From positions 310,001-374,000 of the forward strand of contig CAVPIY010000006.1 in assembly GCA_963705125.1 (NCBI GenBank): 64,000 nucleotides of DNA, written 5' to 3'. The translations under genes and the position numbers were made by a program. How positions within the stretch are numbered: the first letter of the stretch is position 1; every line of letters starts with the position of its first letter. This document shows, in pieces, positions 36,460 through 46,615 of the stretch. The DNA is from UBA5072 sp963705125 (GTDB lineage: Bacteria > Bacteroidota > Bacteroidia > Bacteroidales > UBA10428). Under the pieces are notes generated by a model that had not been told where the DNA came from, made no database searches, and saw only the letters and a list, made by a program, of their open reading frames with translations.

Positions 36460-36490
36460 TTGCAGAATTAAAAAAAAAATTCTATCTTTG
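36460..36490 (+). promoter_or_regulatory. rRNA promoter P2 (Bacteroidetes -33/-7 type)
   Basis: TTG at 36460 and TATCTTTG at 36483 with a 20-nt A-rich spacer. It shares TTGCAGA and the CACCCTCTT-type downstream sequence with P1, so the operon has duplicated promoters 110 nt apart. The A-tract spacer and downstream pyrimidine-rich block are typical of strong Bacteroidetes rRNA promoters. Confidence 0.88.
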
Positions 36491-36616
36491 CACCCTCTTG
36501 AAAAATCCGGAAATTAATTACCGGAAAGAAGCCAAAAAAAAGTTCTAAAAAGATTTTGTTAAAAAGATGGCAGAATTCAGAAAGTTTCTTAATTTTGTCG
36601 TCCCTTTTATAAGGAT

Positions 36617-36628
36617 TGTTCTTTGAAA
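36617..36628 (+). promoter_or_regulatory. boxA-like antitermination element in rRNA leader
   Basis: TTGTTCTTTGAA in the leader resembles boxA (TGCTCTTTA-type), which recruits the NusB/S10 complex to keep rRNA transcription processive. A matching copy AGTTCTTTGACA precedes the 23S gene. The following purine-rich stretch (GAAGAGACAAAGAAGG) pairs imperfectly with the CCTTCCTTCTTATCTCTTC region at 38274-38292, consistent with a 16S processing stem. Confidence 0.6.
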
Positions 36629-36723
36629 AGATTGAAGAGACAAAGAAGGTAAGGAATGAGGAAACCTTAAAATTCAAAACACAAGGTGAAGAGTGAATCT
36701 TGAGCAATATTTAACTTTTTAAT

Positions 36724-38248
<1,525 letters not shown>

Positions 38249-38419
38249 AGAGAGAGATTTACTCATCATCCTCTCCTTCCTTCTTATCTCTTCTTTTTTA
38301 TAATAATCATTCCCTGAAAAGTGTTCCCGGCACTTTGAATTGCAGATGGATTTTAAGCTCAGTACCCTGTTTGCTTGAAAAAACCGGGACAGGAAGAGCT
38401 GGGCTAACCGGATTAACAC

Positions 38420-38493
38420 AGTCCCGTAGCTCAGTTGGTTAGAGCACTACACTGATAATGTAGGGGTCAGCAGTTCAAGTCTGCTCGGGACTA
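38420..38493 (+). tRNA. tRNA-Ile(GAT)
   Basis: 74 nt with the acceptor stem AGTCCCG/CGGGACT, a D-arm AGCTCAGTTGGTTAGAGC, anticodon GAT in CTGATAA, and a T-arm containing GTTCAAGTC. CCA is not encoded. Position in the 16S-23S spacer is standard. Confidence 0.97.
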
Positions 38494-38497
38494 CAGA

Positions 38498-38556
38498 CAT
38501 TTGATGATTTAATGATTTGAAATCAAAAATCAAAAAATCAAAAAATCAACAAATGA
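38498..38556. repeat. A/T-rich inverted repeat in the tRNA-Ile to tRNA-Ala spacer
   Basis: CATTTGATGATTTAATGATT at 38498 faces AAATCA-type units (AAATCA, AAAATCA, AAAAATCA) ending with GTTGATTT complement at about 38556. The right arm, read on the other strand, begins CATTTGTTGATTTTTTGATT, so the two arms pair well. The unit length is 7-8 nt, like the other heptamer arrays of the window. Confidence 0.65.
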
Positions 38557-38561
38557 ATTCC

Positions 38562-38634
38562 GGGGAATTAGCTCAGCTGGCTAGAGCATCCCGACCAAGG
38601 TCGGGAGGGTCAAGGGCTGAATGCTTTAAAAAGC
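38562..38634 (+). pseudogene. Defective tRNA-Ala-like unit, copy 1
   Basis: 73 nt. The first 27 nt (acceptor 5' strand, D-arm) are identical to the true tRNA-Ala at 38851. The anticodon arm is replaced by TCCCGACC-AA-GGTCGGGA, then GGGTCAAGGG is shared again, and the 3' half becomes CTGAATGCTTTAAAAAGC instead of the T-arm and acceptor strand. It cannot form the acceptor stem and has no anticodon. Confidence 0.85.
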
Positions 38635-38707
38635 GGGGAATTAGCTCAGCTGGCTAGAGCATCCCGACAAGAGTCGGGAGGGTCAAGGGCTGAATGCTTT
38701 AAAAAGC
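38635..38707 (+). pseudogene. Defective tRNA-Ala-like unit, copy 2
   Basis: 73 nt, identical to copy 1 except in the hairpin loop: TCCCGAC-AAGA-GTCGGGA. Directly abuts copies 1 and 3 with no spacer. Confidence 0.85.
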
Positions 38708-38778
38708 GGGGAATTAGCTCAGCTGGCTAGAGCATCCCGACAGGTCGGGAGGGTCAAGGGCTGAATGCTTTAAAAAGC
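38708..38778 (+). pseudogene. Defective tRNA-Ala-like unit, copy 3
   Basis: 71 nt, identical to the other copies except for a 2-nt loop: TCCCGAC-AG-GTCGGGA. Confidence 0.85.
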
Positions 38779-38850
38779 GGGGAATTAGCTCAGCTGGCTA
38801 GAGCATCCCGACATGGTCGGGAGGGTCAAGGGCTGAATGCTTTAAAAAGC
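38779..38850 (+). pseudogene. Defective tRNA-Ala-like unit, copy 4
   Basis: 72 nt, identical to the other copies except for a 3-nt loop: TCCCGAC-ATG-GTCGGGA. Its 3' GCTTTAAAAAGC segment, itself a 5-bp hairpin, abuts the first base of the true tRNA-Ala. Confidence 0.85.
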
Positions 38851-38924
38851 GGGGAATTAGCTCAGCTGGCTAGAGCACCTGCCTTGCACGCAGGGGGTCA
38901 AGGGTTCGAATCCCTTATTCTCCA
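38851..38924 (+). tRNA. tRNA-Ala(TGC)
   Basis: 74 nt, the intact member of the series. Acceptor GGGGAAT pairs with ATTCTCC, the anticodon TGC sits in CTTGCAC between stem CCTGC/GCAGG, and the T-arm is AGGGTTCGAATCCCT. CCA is not encoded. Standard neighbour of tRNA-Ile in rRNA spacers. Confidence 0.97.
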
Positions 38925-39046
38925 CAAATTTGATTTGTGGTGTATAGAAATTCGGAATTTAGTTCTTTTAAATAAGTAATGTGGTTTAAGAAACGGAAAC
39001 ATTCGGTTGTTTCATTACTGCTGGTTTAATTACTGAATGTGAGATT

Positions 39047-39082
39047 TTGAATTCATAATTCATAATTCATAATTCATAATTA
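39047..39082. repeat. AATTCAT heptamer array before 23S
   Basis: Four to five contiguous copies of AATTCAT (GAATTCATAATTCATAATTC and onward) in the 16S-23S spacer, ending just before the boxA-like element. AATTCAT is partly self-complementary. The rest of the spacer, 38925-39046, shows nothing recognisable. Confidence 0.75.
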
Positions 39083-39086
39083 AATT

Positions 39087-39099
39087 AAGTTCTTTGACA
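39087..39099 (+). promoter_or_regulatory. boxA-like element before 23S
   Basis: AAGTTCTTTGACA closely matches boxA (TGCTCTTTAACA in E. coli) and lies about 45 nt upstream of 23S, its usual place in rRNA spacers. Confidence 0.65.
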
Positions 39100-39123
39100 T
39101 GCTGGAAGAATTTGTATATTAAG
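39097..39123 (+). other. 23S processing stem, 5' strand
   Basis: This 27-nt segment (beginning ACATGCTGGAAGAATTT) pairs with 42052-42077 (ending ACTATTCCGGCATGT). The two strands form a stem of about 26 bp with few mismatches around the whole 23S gene, the expected RNase III substrate of the rRNA precursor. Confidence 0.85.
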
Positions 39124-39608
39124 TTGTAAGTACAACAAAGAAAGTAATTAAGAGCGTATGGTGAATGCCTTGGCTCTCAGAGGCGATGAAGGACGTGATA
39201 AGCTGCGATAAGCCGCGGGGAGGAGCAAATATCCTTTCGATCCGCGGATTTCCGAATGGGGAAACCCTTCCGGTTGAAGACCGGAAATTCCGAGTAATCG
39301 GAAAGCGAACCCGGAGAACTGAAACATCTAAGTACCCGGTGGAAAATAAAACAATAGTGATTCCCTGAGTAGTGGCGAGCGAAAGGGGAACAGCCCAAAT
39401 CCTTATAGTTTCGGCTATAGGGAGGTTGTAGGACTGTAATATGGAAAGTAACTTCAAGTGGAACTTTTCTGGAAAGTTTGGCCATAGCAGGTGATAGCCC
39501 TGTACACGTAAAAAGTTATAATCCTAACAGTATCCTGAGTAAGGCGGGACACGTGAAATCCTGTCTGAATCTGCGAGGACCATCTCGCAAGGCTAAATAC
39601 TCCTGAGA

Positions 39609-39654
<46 letters not shown>

Positions 39655-39706
39655 AAGCAAGGGAGTGAAATAGTACCTGAAACCATGCGCTTACAACCTG
39701 TCGGAG

Positions 39707-39726
39707 TCCCGATTTATCGGGATGAC
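39707..39726 (+). repeat. CCCGA hairpin in 23S helix, copy 1
   Basis: TCCCGATTTATCGGGATGAC. The first 16 nt form a 6-bp stem with a 4-nt loop, at the tip of a variable helix corresponding to E. coli GGGAGCACGCTTAGGCGTG. Identical over 20 nt to the copy at 40344. Confidence 0.8.
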
Positions 39727-40343
39727 GGCGTGCCTTTTGCATAATGAGCCTACGAGTTACTCCTCACTAGCAAGGTTAAGTCTTTAAGAGATGGAGCCGA
39801 AGCGAAAGCAAGTCTGAATAGGGCGTCAAGTTAGTGGGGGTAGACGCGAAACTTTGTGATCTACCCATGACCAGGTTGAAGTCCCGTTAACACGGGATGG
39901 AGGACCGAACTGTTTAACGTTGAAAAGTTATCGGATGAGTTGTGGGTAGGGGTGAAAGGCTAATCAAACTGAGAAATAGCTCGTACTCCCCGAAATGCCT
40001 TTAGGGGCAGCCTTGAGGTGAGTGTTACAGAGGTAGAGCTACTGATTAGGCTAGAGGGCTTCACCGCCTATCAAACCTAGACAAACTCCGAATGCTGTAA
40101 CATATACTCAGGAGTGAGCCATTGGGTGCTAAGGTCCGGTGGCGAGAGGGAAACAACCCAGACCATCAGCTAAGGTCCCTAAATTTATGCTAAGTTGTTC
40201 TAACGAAGTCCGACTGCTTTGACAGCTAGGATGTTGGCTTGGAAGCAGCCATTCATTTAAAGAGTGCGTAACAGCTCACTAGTCGAGCGGTTGGGCGTGG
40301 ATAATAACCGGGCATCAAGCATAATACCGAAGCTATGGATTTA

Positions 40344-40363
40344 TCCCGATTTATCGGGATGAC
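40344..40363 (+). repeat. CCCGA hairpin in 23S helix, copy 2
   Basis: TCCCGATTTATCGGGATGAC at the tip of a different helix, just before the conserved GGTAGGGGAGCATTC. It is 20 nt identical to the copy at 39707 although the helices are unrelated in E. coli. Confidence 0.8.
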
Positions 40364-41063
40364 TGGTAGGGGAGCATTCCAGCCTGCGCTGAAGATGTAT
40401 CGTAAGGTATGTTGGAGCGGCTGGAAAAGCAAATGTAGGCATAAGTAACGATAATGCCGGTGAAAAACCGGCACACCGATAGACTAAGGATTCCTGATCA
40501 ACGCTAATCGGATCAGGGTTAGTCGGGTCCTAAGGTGTAGCCGAAAGGCGAAGCCGATGGATAACTGGTTAATATTCCAGTACCACTCTGTACTGCTATG
40601 GGGTGACGAAGGGGTGACAAGTCCGCGTACTGACGGAATAGTACGTTAAAGGGTGTAGTTATAGAATTTGGTTAAGAGCTGAGTTCTGGCGAACCTGATA
40701 GTACCATGAGTCTTCGGACAAGTGGATAGTGACTGTAAACTGACTTCCGAGAAAAACCTCTAAGCTTCAGGTACAGAGTGCCCGTACCGCAAACCGACAC
40801 AGGTAGTCAAGGAGAGATATCCTAAGGTGCTCGAGTGATCCGTGGCTAAGGAACTAGGCAAATTAACCCTGTAACTTCGGAATAAAGGGTTCCCGCATGC
40901 AAGTCGGGACGCAGAGAAATGGCCCAAGCGACTGTTTAGCAAAAACACATGGCTTTGCAAAATCGAAAGATGAGGTATAAGGCCTGACACCTGCCCGGTG
41001 CCGGAAGGTTAAGGGGGGGGGTTATCCTTCAGTAATGTGGGAGAAGCCCTGAACCGAAGCCCT

Positions 41064-41149
<86 letters not shown>

Positions 41150-41587
41150 TTTGGGCTCTGTCTCAGCCACGAGCTCGGTGAAATTGTAGTCCCGGTGAAG
41201 ATGCCGGGTACCCGCAACGGGACGGAAAGACCCCGTGAACCTTTACTATAGCTTAGCATTGATTTTGGATAAACGATGTGTAGGATAGGTGGGAGACTGT
41301 GAAGCGGCGTCGCTAGGCGTCGTGGAGTCAACGTTGAAATACCACCCTTTGTTTATCTGGGATCTAATTCCGTAACCTCGGAAGACAGTGCTTGGTGGGT
41401 AGTTTGACTGGGGTGGTCGCCTCCAAAAGCGTAACGGAGGCTTTCAAAGGTGCCCTCAGCACGAATGGTAACCGTGCGTAGAGTGTATTGGCATAAGGGC
41501 GCTTGACTGTGAGACCTACAAGTCGACCAGGTACGAAAGTAGGACAAAGTGATCCGGTGGTTCCGTATGGAAGGGCCATCGCTCAAA

Positions 41588-41621
<34 letters not shown>

Positions 41622-41653
41622 ACTCCCAAGAGCTCATATCGACGGAGTGGTTT

Positions 41654-41730
<77 letters not shown>

Positions 41731-41735
41731 CACGT

Positions 41736-41776
<41 letters not shown>

Positions 41777-41896
41777 TGTTGTGGGCGTTGGAGATTTGAG
41801 AGGACCTGACACTAGTACGAGAGGACCGTGTTGGACAGACCTCTAGTGTACCTGTTGTGGCGCCAGCTGCATCGCAGGGTAGCTATGTCTGGTCGA

Positions 41897-41927
<31 letters not shown>

Positions 41928-42051
41928 TCACCCCAAGATGAGATCTCCCTTAAGGGTCGTCGTAGACTACGACGTTGATAGGCTGCAGGTGTAAAGGCAG
42001 TAATGTCAAAGCCGAGCAGTACTAATTACCCGTGAGCTTTCTTGTTGCCAG

Positions 42052-42077
42052 CTTAATATACAACTATTCCGGCATGT
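42052..42077 (+). other. 23S processing stem, 3' strand
   Basis: CTTAATATACAACTATTCCG and following bases; complementary to 39097-39123. The next hairpin, CCCGAC-CACAGC-GTCGGG at 42089-42106, is of the same family as those in the tRNA-like units and lies just before 5S. Confidence 0.85.
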
Positions 42078-42113
42078 AAAGTATAATCCCCGACCACAGC
42101 GTCGGGAAAAATC

Positions 42114-42223
<110 letters not shown>

Positions 42224-42226
42224 TTC

Positions 42227-42265
42227 AATCCCGGTTTCATAAACATGAACCGGGATTTTTTTTTG
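42227..42265 (+). terminator. Rho-independent terminator of the rrn operon
   Basis: AATCCCGGTTTCAT at 42227 pairs with ATGAACCGGGATT at 42245 across the loop AAAC, and the stem runs into a tract of about ten T. A textbook intrinsic terminator directly after 5S. Confidence 0.95.
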
Positions 42266-42349
42266 GTTGTTACCCTGCATCTTCGCCACTGCTTTGAATT
42301 ATGGCTGGTTTGAACTAACTTGCCGCAAATTATCACAAACATCACCCGC

Positions 42350-44335
42350 ATGAATAAACTGGTGCTGGCCATGGCGGTTTTCTTTTGCATCCCGGCTTTG
42401 ATCAACGCCCAGATTGACACCAATACGGTGGTGTATTCCTGGAAACTGGACGATCATTTTGCCAGCCGGATCCGGGTCGATGTGGATACCCTGCTCGATA
42501 ATTATCAAAATCAGAATCCGGTCTTCCGTTACTTCACTTCTGCCTCCACACTGGGAAACTATTCCCAGCCTGCAATCAGCAATGTTTTTACCGAACGCAA
42601 CCATGATCAGGAATTCCTCCTGATTAACCCCTTCTACCCGTATATGCAGCTATATACCGACACCAGGTATTTCAATACCCGTAAGCCTTTTTCCAAGATC
42701 GGCTACTTCAGGGGAGGCTCAAACCAGAACCGGGAAGAGATCTTCGATGCCTTTCATAGCCAGAACCTGACCAAAGCCCTGAATATTGGTTTTCACTTTA
42801 ATACAATGGGCGCGATGGGACAATACCGGTTCCAGAAAGTTAAAAACAATTCCTTTGGTGTTTTCAGCAGCTATGCCGGCACCCTGTATTCCTATCACCT
42901 CAGTTTCAATCTGAATAAGATAGTTGCCGATGAGAACGGGGGAATCATCAACGATTCCCTCGTGACCGATACTACCTATTCCTTTACCAAGGACATCCCA
43001 ACACTTTTCGGCGGTTTCGATAGTCCGCCCCAGCATGAACCCGATGTATACAGCGAAGTTCGAAATATGAACCTGCTTGCCGTGCAGGAAATTGCTTTCA
43101 GGATGAAACAGGCAAAGCCTGATTCGGCCAGTACCCAAAAGAACCGCAGGATATTCTATCCCAAACTGCTCTACATCCTTTATTTCGACCGGAATATACG
43201 GCTTTTCAGAGATAAGGACCCTTCCATTGGACTGAATGCCGGCCTGTACCCGGCAGTACTGTTTGATGACGAACGTACGGCAGACTCCCTTGCCTTCTGG
43301 AAAATGGGTAATTCAGCCCGCCTCCAGTTCCAGGGTAAAAAAAGCAACCATTATTTCCTGGACTATGGCTATGATCTGATGCAGTATTCCATCATGGTTC
43401 CTGCAAGCGGACCGGTTGACACCTTGCAGGAGCACTGGTTCATCTCGGAAGAAATCAGACTTCCCGGAGTCTCCTACACGAACAGGCTGTATAACTCACA
43501 CGTGTCGACCGGATTTAATAAAGTATTCGCAAATCACCTCGAACTTAACCTTTTCGGACAATATTACCTGACGGGTTACCGCAGCACCGATTTTTATCTT
43601 TCAGGTGACCTGAAACTGTTTACAGGAAAACCGGGAAAGCAAAGCAGCCTCCTGTTCCGGGCTGTCAATGAACTTAAGACTCCCGATTTTCTCTATACAC
43701 ACTATGCTTCCAATAATTTCCTCTGGACCCTTAACTTGGATAAAACCTCATGGAATAGTTTGTCAATAAAACTGACCATCTTGTCAAAAAAGTTTGATAT
43801 TCAGGGAGATTATTACTTAATTCGTAACTTTGTTTATTTTAATGAGGAGGCATCACCGGAGCAATATCAAAGCGGTCTTTCCATTTTGTCGCTGACCGCT
43901 TCAAAAAGGTTTGACTTCTGGAAGATATCCAGTACGAGTAAAATGGTTTATCAAAAGACAAATAATGAAAATATACTGGGCTTGCCTGAAATTGCCTTTT
44001 ATAATTCAACATACCTGAAGCACCTGATTAATTTCAAGGCAACAGGTGGAAAATTACTTACTATGATCGGATTTGACCTGTTTTATAATACAAAATATTA
44101 TGCCGATGCTTATATGCCTTCACTTACAACGTTTTACCGGCAATCTGAGAAGCAGCTGGGCAACTATCCCTACTTTGACGTCTTTCTCAATGTTCAGTTA
44201 AAGCGATTCAGGTTTTATCTTAAGTATGAACATGTTAACTCAGGATGGATCGATAAAAACTACTTCTCAGTACTGCACTATCCGAGAAACGAACGTAACC
44301 TAAAATTTGGCCTCTCATGGACTTTTTACGATTAG
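42350..44335 (+). CDS. Bacteroidetes putative porin (Porin_10 type)
   Basis: 661 residues from the ATG at 42350 (MNKLVLAMAVFFCIPALINAQ), which gives a clean signal peptide; a 10-residue longer reading from 42320 is less convincing. The rest is a large beta-barrel rich in aromatic strands and ends with a typical barrel C-terminus (LKFGLSWTFYD). It matches the family of uncharacterised porins seen in most Bacteroidetes, usually encoded near LPS or folding genes. Solute specificity is unknown. It is the first gene after the rRNA operon. Confidence 0.85.
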   Translation: MNKLVLAMAVFFCIPALINAQIDTNTVVYSWKLDDHFASRIRVDVDTLLDNYQNQNPVFRYFTSASTLGNYSQPAISNVFTERNHDQEFLLINPFYPYMQLYTDTRYFNTRKPFSKIGYFRGGSNQNREEIFDAFHSQNLTKALNIGFHFNTMGAMGQYRFQKVKNNSFGVFSSYAGTLYSYHLSFNLNKIVADENGGIINDSLVTDTTYSFTKDIPTLFGGFDSPPQHEPDVYSEVRNMNLLAVQEIAFRMKQAKPDSASTQKNRRIFYPKLLYILYFDRNIRLFRDKDPSIGLNAGLYPAVLFDDERTADSLAFWKMGNSARLQFQGKKSNHYFLDYGYDLMQYSIMVPASGPVDTLQEHWFISEEIRLPGVSYTNRLYNSHVSTGFNKVFANHLELNLFGQYYLTGYRSTDFYLSGDLKLFTGKPGKQSSLLFRAVNELKTPDFLYTHYASNNFLWTLNLDKTSWNSLSIKLTILSKKFDIQGDYYLIRNFVYFNEEASPEQYQSGLSILSLTASKRFDFWKISSTSKMVYQKTNNENILGLPEIAFYNSTYLKHLINFKATGGKLLTMIGFDLFYNTKYYADAYMPSLTTFYRQSEKQLGNYPYFDVFLNVQLKRFRFYLKYEHVNSGWIDKNYFSVLHYPRNERNLKFGLSWTFYD

Positions 44336-44411
44336 GATTGTTAATATCAATGTAATAATTAAATCATGCTGACCATTGACTTTGCCGTTTTTTTCACTAA
44401 ATTTAGTAATG

Positions 44412-45827
44412 ATGTTACAAAAAGCCATATATTATTTCTTCCTGATTCTACTTTCTTGCCTCCTGCTCATTTCAAAATCCCAGAAATGACAAGCGTAATA
44501 TCCGTGGAGCAGGACCTGGAAGCCATTAAGGAAAAGGGGCAGGATTACCATAATAACTGATTACAGCTCAACGGACTATTTTATCTACAAAGGTCAGCCA
44601 CTGGGTTTCCAGTACGAAATGCTGCAGCAGCTTGCCAACCACCTTTCTGTTCGACTTGAGGTCCGTGTTGGCCGAAGTCTCAATGAAAGTTTCGACTTGC
44701 TGCGTACAGGAGAGGCGGACCTCATTGCACAGAATCTGACCATTACACGGGACCGGCAGAGCTTCGTGGATTTTACCGAACCACTCATGCAGAGCTACCA
44801 GGTACTCGTTCAGCGTAAACCCGAAAACTGGCAGAAATTAAGTGAGAAGGAAATACAGACTTCCCTGATCACCAATCCGGTTGACCTGAAGGGAAGAACC
44901 GTTTATGTCATGCGCGGATCTGCCTTTGTAAGCCGTCTGCAAAACCTTTCCGGCGAGATTGGCGGGCATATCAATGTGATTCAGGTGGATGAGAGTATAG
45001 AGCAACTGATCTATCTGGTTTCTATCGGTGAAATACCCCTGACAGTGTGCGATAACATGATCGCAACTGTGAACAGTACCTATTATCCCAACCTGGATAT
45101 CGGCACACCGCTCAGCCTGCAGCAGAATATGGCCTGGGCAGTGCGCAAGGGTTCTACCACGCTGCTTCAGGAACTCAATAACTGGATTGGCGATTTCACC
45201 CAAACCCGGAAATACAGGCACATATATGCCCGGTATTTCGAGAATAAGAAATCGGCCAGCATGATTGAAAGCGACTTTTATGCCATCAGTACAGGAATAA
45301 TTTCACCGTATGATCAATATATCAGGCAGTACAGCCAGCAACTGGGATGGGATTGGCGATTGCTGGCATCCATGATTTACCAGGAATCACGGTTCAAAAA
45401 TGATGTTACTTCCTGGGCAGGTGCAAGTGGACTTATGCAGTTGATGCCCACCACGGCAAGGCGTTTCGGCGTGGATTCTGTATCCTCTCCAAGGGAACAG
45501 ATACGAGGGGGTACGGAGTTTATACTCTGGCTCAATCGTCAGTTTATTGATATTACGGACCCAGATGAACGGATCAAATTTATTCTGGCTGCCTATAATA
45601 TTGGTCCGGGACATATTATCGATGCCCGGAACCTGGCCCGTAAAAACGGTGCTGATCCGGATGTCTGGGATGACAATGTAGCCAGTTTCCTGCTTTCAAA
45701 AGCCGAGCCGAAATATTACAACGATCCGGTGGTGAAACATGGCTTCTGCCGTGGTACAGAGACTTTCAGGTACGTTACGGAAGTACTTGAACGCTATGAG
45801 CATTATAAGAATATAGTAGGAAAGTGA
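44412..45827 (+). pseudogene. mltF: MltF-like membrane-bound lytic transglycosylase, two compensating frameshifts
   Basis: The reading starts at ATG 44412 with a lipoprotein signal (MLQKAIYYFFLILLSCLLLI). It stops at 44487 in this frame, continues in another frame from 44486 (TSVISVEQDLEAIKEKG) and returns to the first frame near 44541 (RITIITDYSSTDYF), staying open to 45827. The two breaks sit at an A-run (44484-44486, one base short) and a G-run (44536-44539, one base long). Joined, it gives about 471 residues: a SBP-like domain (Tyr-rich, DYSSTDYFIYKGQP) and an SLT domain with catalytic Glu in IYQESRF and GASGLMQLMPTTARRFG. It cleaves peptidoglycan glycan strands. A simple sequence error would explain both breaks. 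Confidence 0.85.
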
Positions 45828-46004
45828 CGAGTAACGAGTGATGAGTAACAAGTGGGCATGGAGTATGGAGTCTTGAGCAGGATACCTGTTTCAGGAAATT
45901 CACACACAATACCCAAAACCCTGGCGCACTTGTTACTTTGAACATGCACACACAATACCCAAAACCCTGGCGCACTTGTTACTCGTTACTCATTACTTGT
46001 TACT
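45822..46004. repeat. Inverted heptamer arrays between convergent mltF and NUDIX genes
   Basis: Left arm: AAGTGAC, GAGTAAC, GAGTGAT, GAGTAAC, AAGTGGG (45822-45856), with the mltF TGA stop inside the first unit. Right arm: ACTTGTT, ACTCGTT, ACTCATT, ACTTGTT (45974-46001), with the NUDIX stop TAA inside it. The right arm is the near complement of the left. A 37-nt direct repeat lies between them. Confidence 0.85.
45901..45983. repeat. 37-nt direct repeat
   Basis: CACACACAATACCCAAAACC and the next 17 nt occur at 45901-45937 and again exactly at 45947-45983, a 46-nt period. The second copy runs into the right heptamer arm. Confidence 0.85.
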
Positions 46005-46610
46005 ATTTTTCACTACTTCCAAAAACTCACTCAGTATCATCGCCGTTGCTCCCCAGATACGGTTGCCCTGAATATCAAAGTACGGAACGGAAATATCCCT
46101 GCCAAGAACGGTCATCGTACTCGTCTTGTGGTGTTCTTCGTTCAGCAGTTCATCCAAGCTTACTTCAATCAGATACTGCACCTCGGCCGGGTCATGCATG
46201 AATTCGGGACGGTATTCCACCCTGCCAACAAAGGGATGTACGTTAACATTGCTTACCGGTATATGCAGGGGAGTCAACTGACCGATAACAGTCACCGTTG
46301 AAACCGGAAGTCCTGTTTCTTCCTGGGTTTCCCGAAGGGCAGTATTCACAAGGGTAATATCATGGTCTTCATATATTCCGCCGGGAAAACTTACCTGTCC
46401 GCTGTGAATCCCATCATATTCCGTTCTTTTAATAAAGACGGTATGCCACATACATTCATGGGGATATACCAGGATCATGACCCCTCCATCCCGCAAAGGC
46501 CGGTCCGAATTAACCGGACGCCGCATCTCAGGCGCCATCCTGAGCTGTGCCTCAATACCCGGCAAGGGTTTCTGCAGTTCCTGTTCCAACAGGTACGCCC
46601 AGTGTTCCAT
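45993..46610 (-). CDS. NUDIX hydrolase, CoA pyrophosphatase-like
   Basis: 205-residue NUDIX protein. The Nudix-box region (SFPGGIYEDHDITLVNTALRETQEETGL) has the REtqEEtGL core, and the upstream SFPGG with Asp is typical of CoA pyrophosphatases (NudL/YeaB type), which cleave CoA to phosphopantetheine and 3',5'-ADP. Substrate is inferred from the sequence only. The last three residues and the TAA come from the heptamer array. It starts 5 nt after the stop of the permease gene on the same strand, so the two are probably co-transcribed. Confidence 0.83.
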   Translation of the reverse strand: MEHWAYLLEQELQKPLPGIEAQLRMAPEMRRPVNSDRPLRDGGVMILVYPHECMWHTVFIKRTEYDGIHSGQVSFPGGIYEDHDITLVNTALRETQEETGLPVSTVTVIGQLTPLHIPVSNVNVHPFVGRVEYRPEFMHDPAEVQYLIEVSLDELLNEEHHKTSTMTVLGRDISVPYFDIQGNRIWGATAMILSEFLEVVKNSNK

Positions 46611-46615
46611 ATCCT

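Noticed and set aside
38562..38850. CRISPR array
   Set aside because: The units abut without spacers, the variable part is only 2-4 nt inside a hairpin loop, and the unit is clearly derived from the adjacent tRNA-Ala.
44366..44560. Separate 64-codon gene before mltF
   Set aside because: Its C-terminal half is the out-of-frame middle segment of MltF (VEQDLEAIKEKG); its N-terminal half is intergenic sequence and the shifted signal-peptide region.
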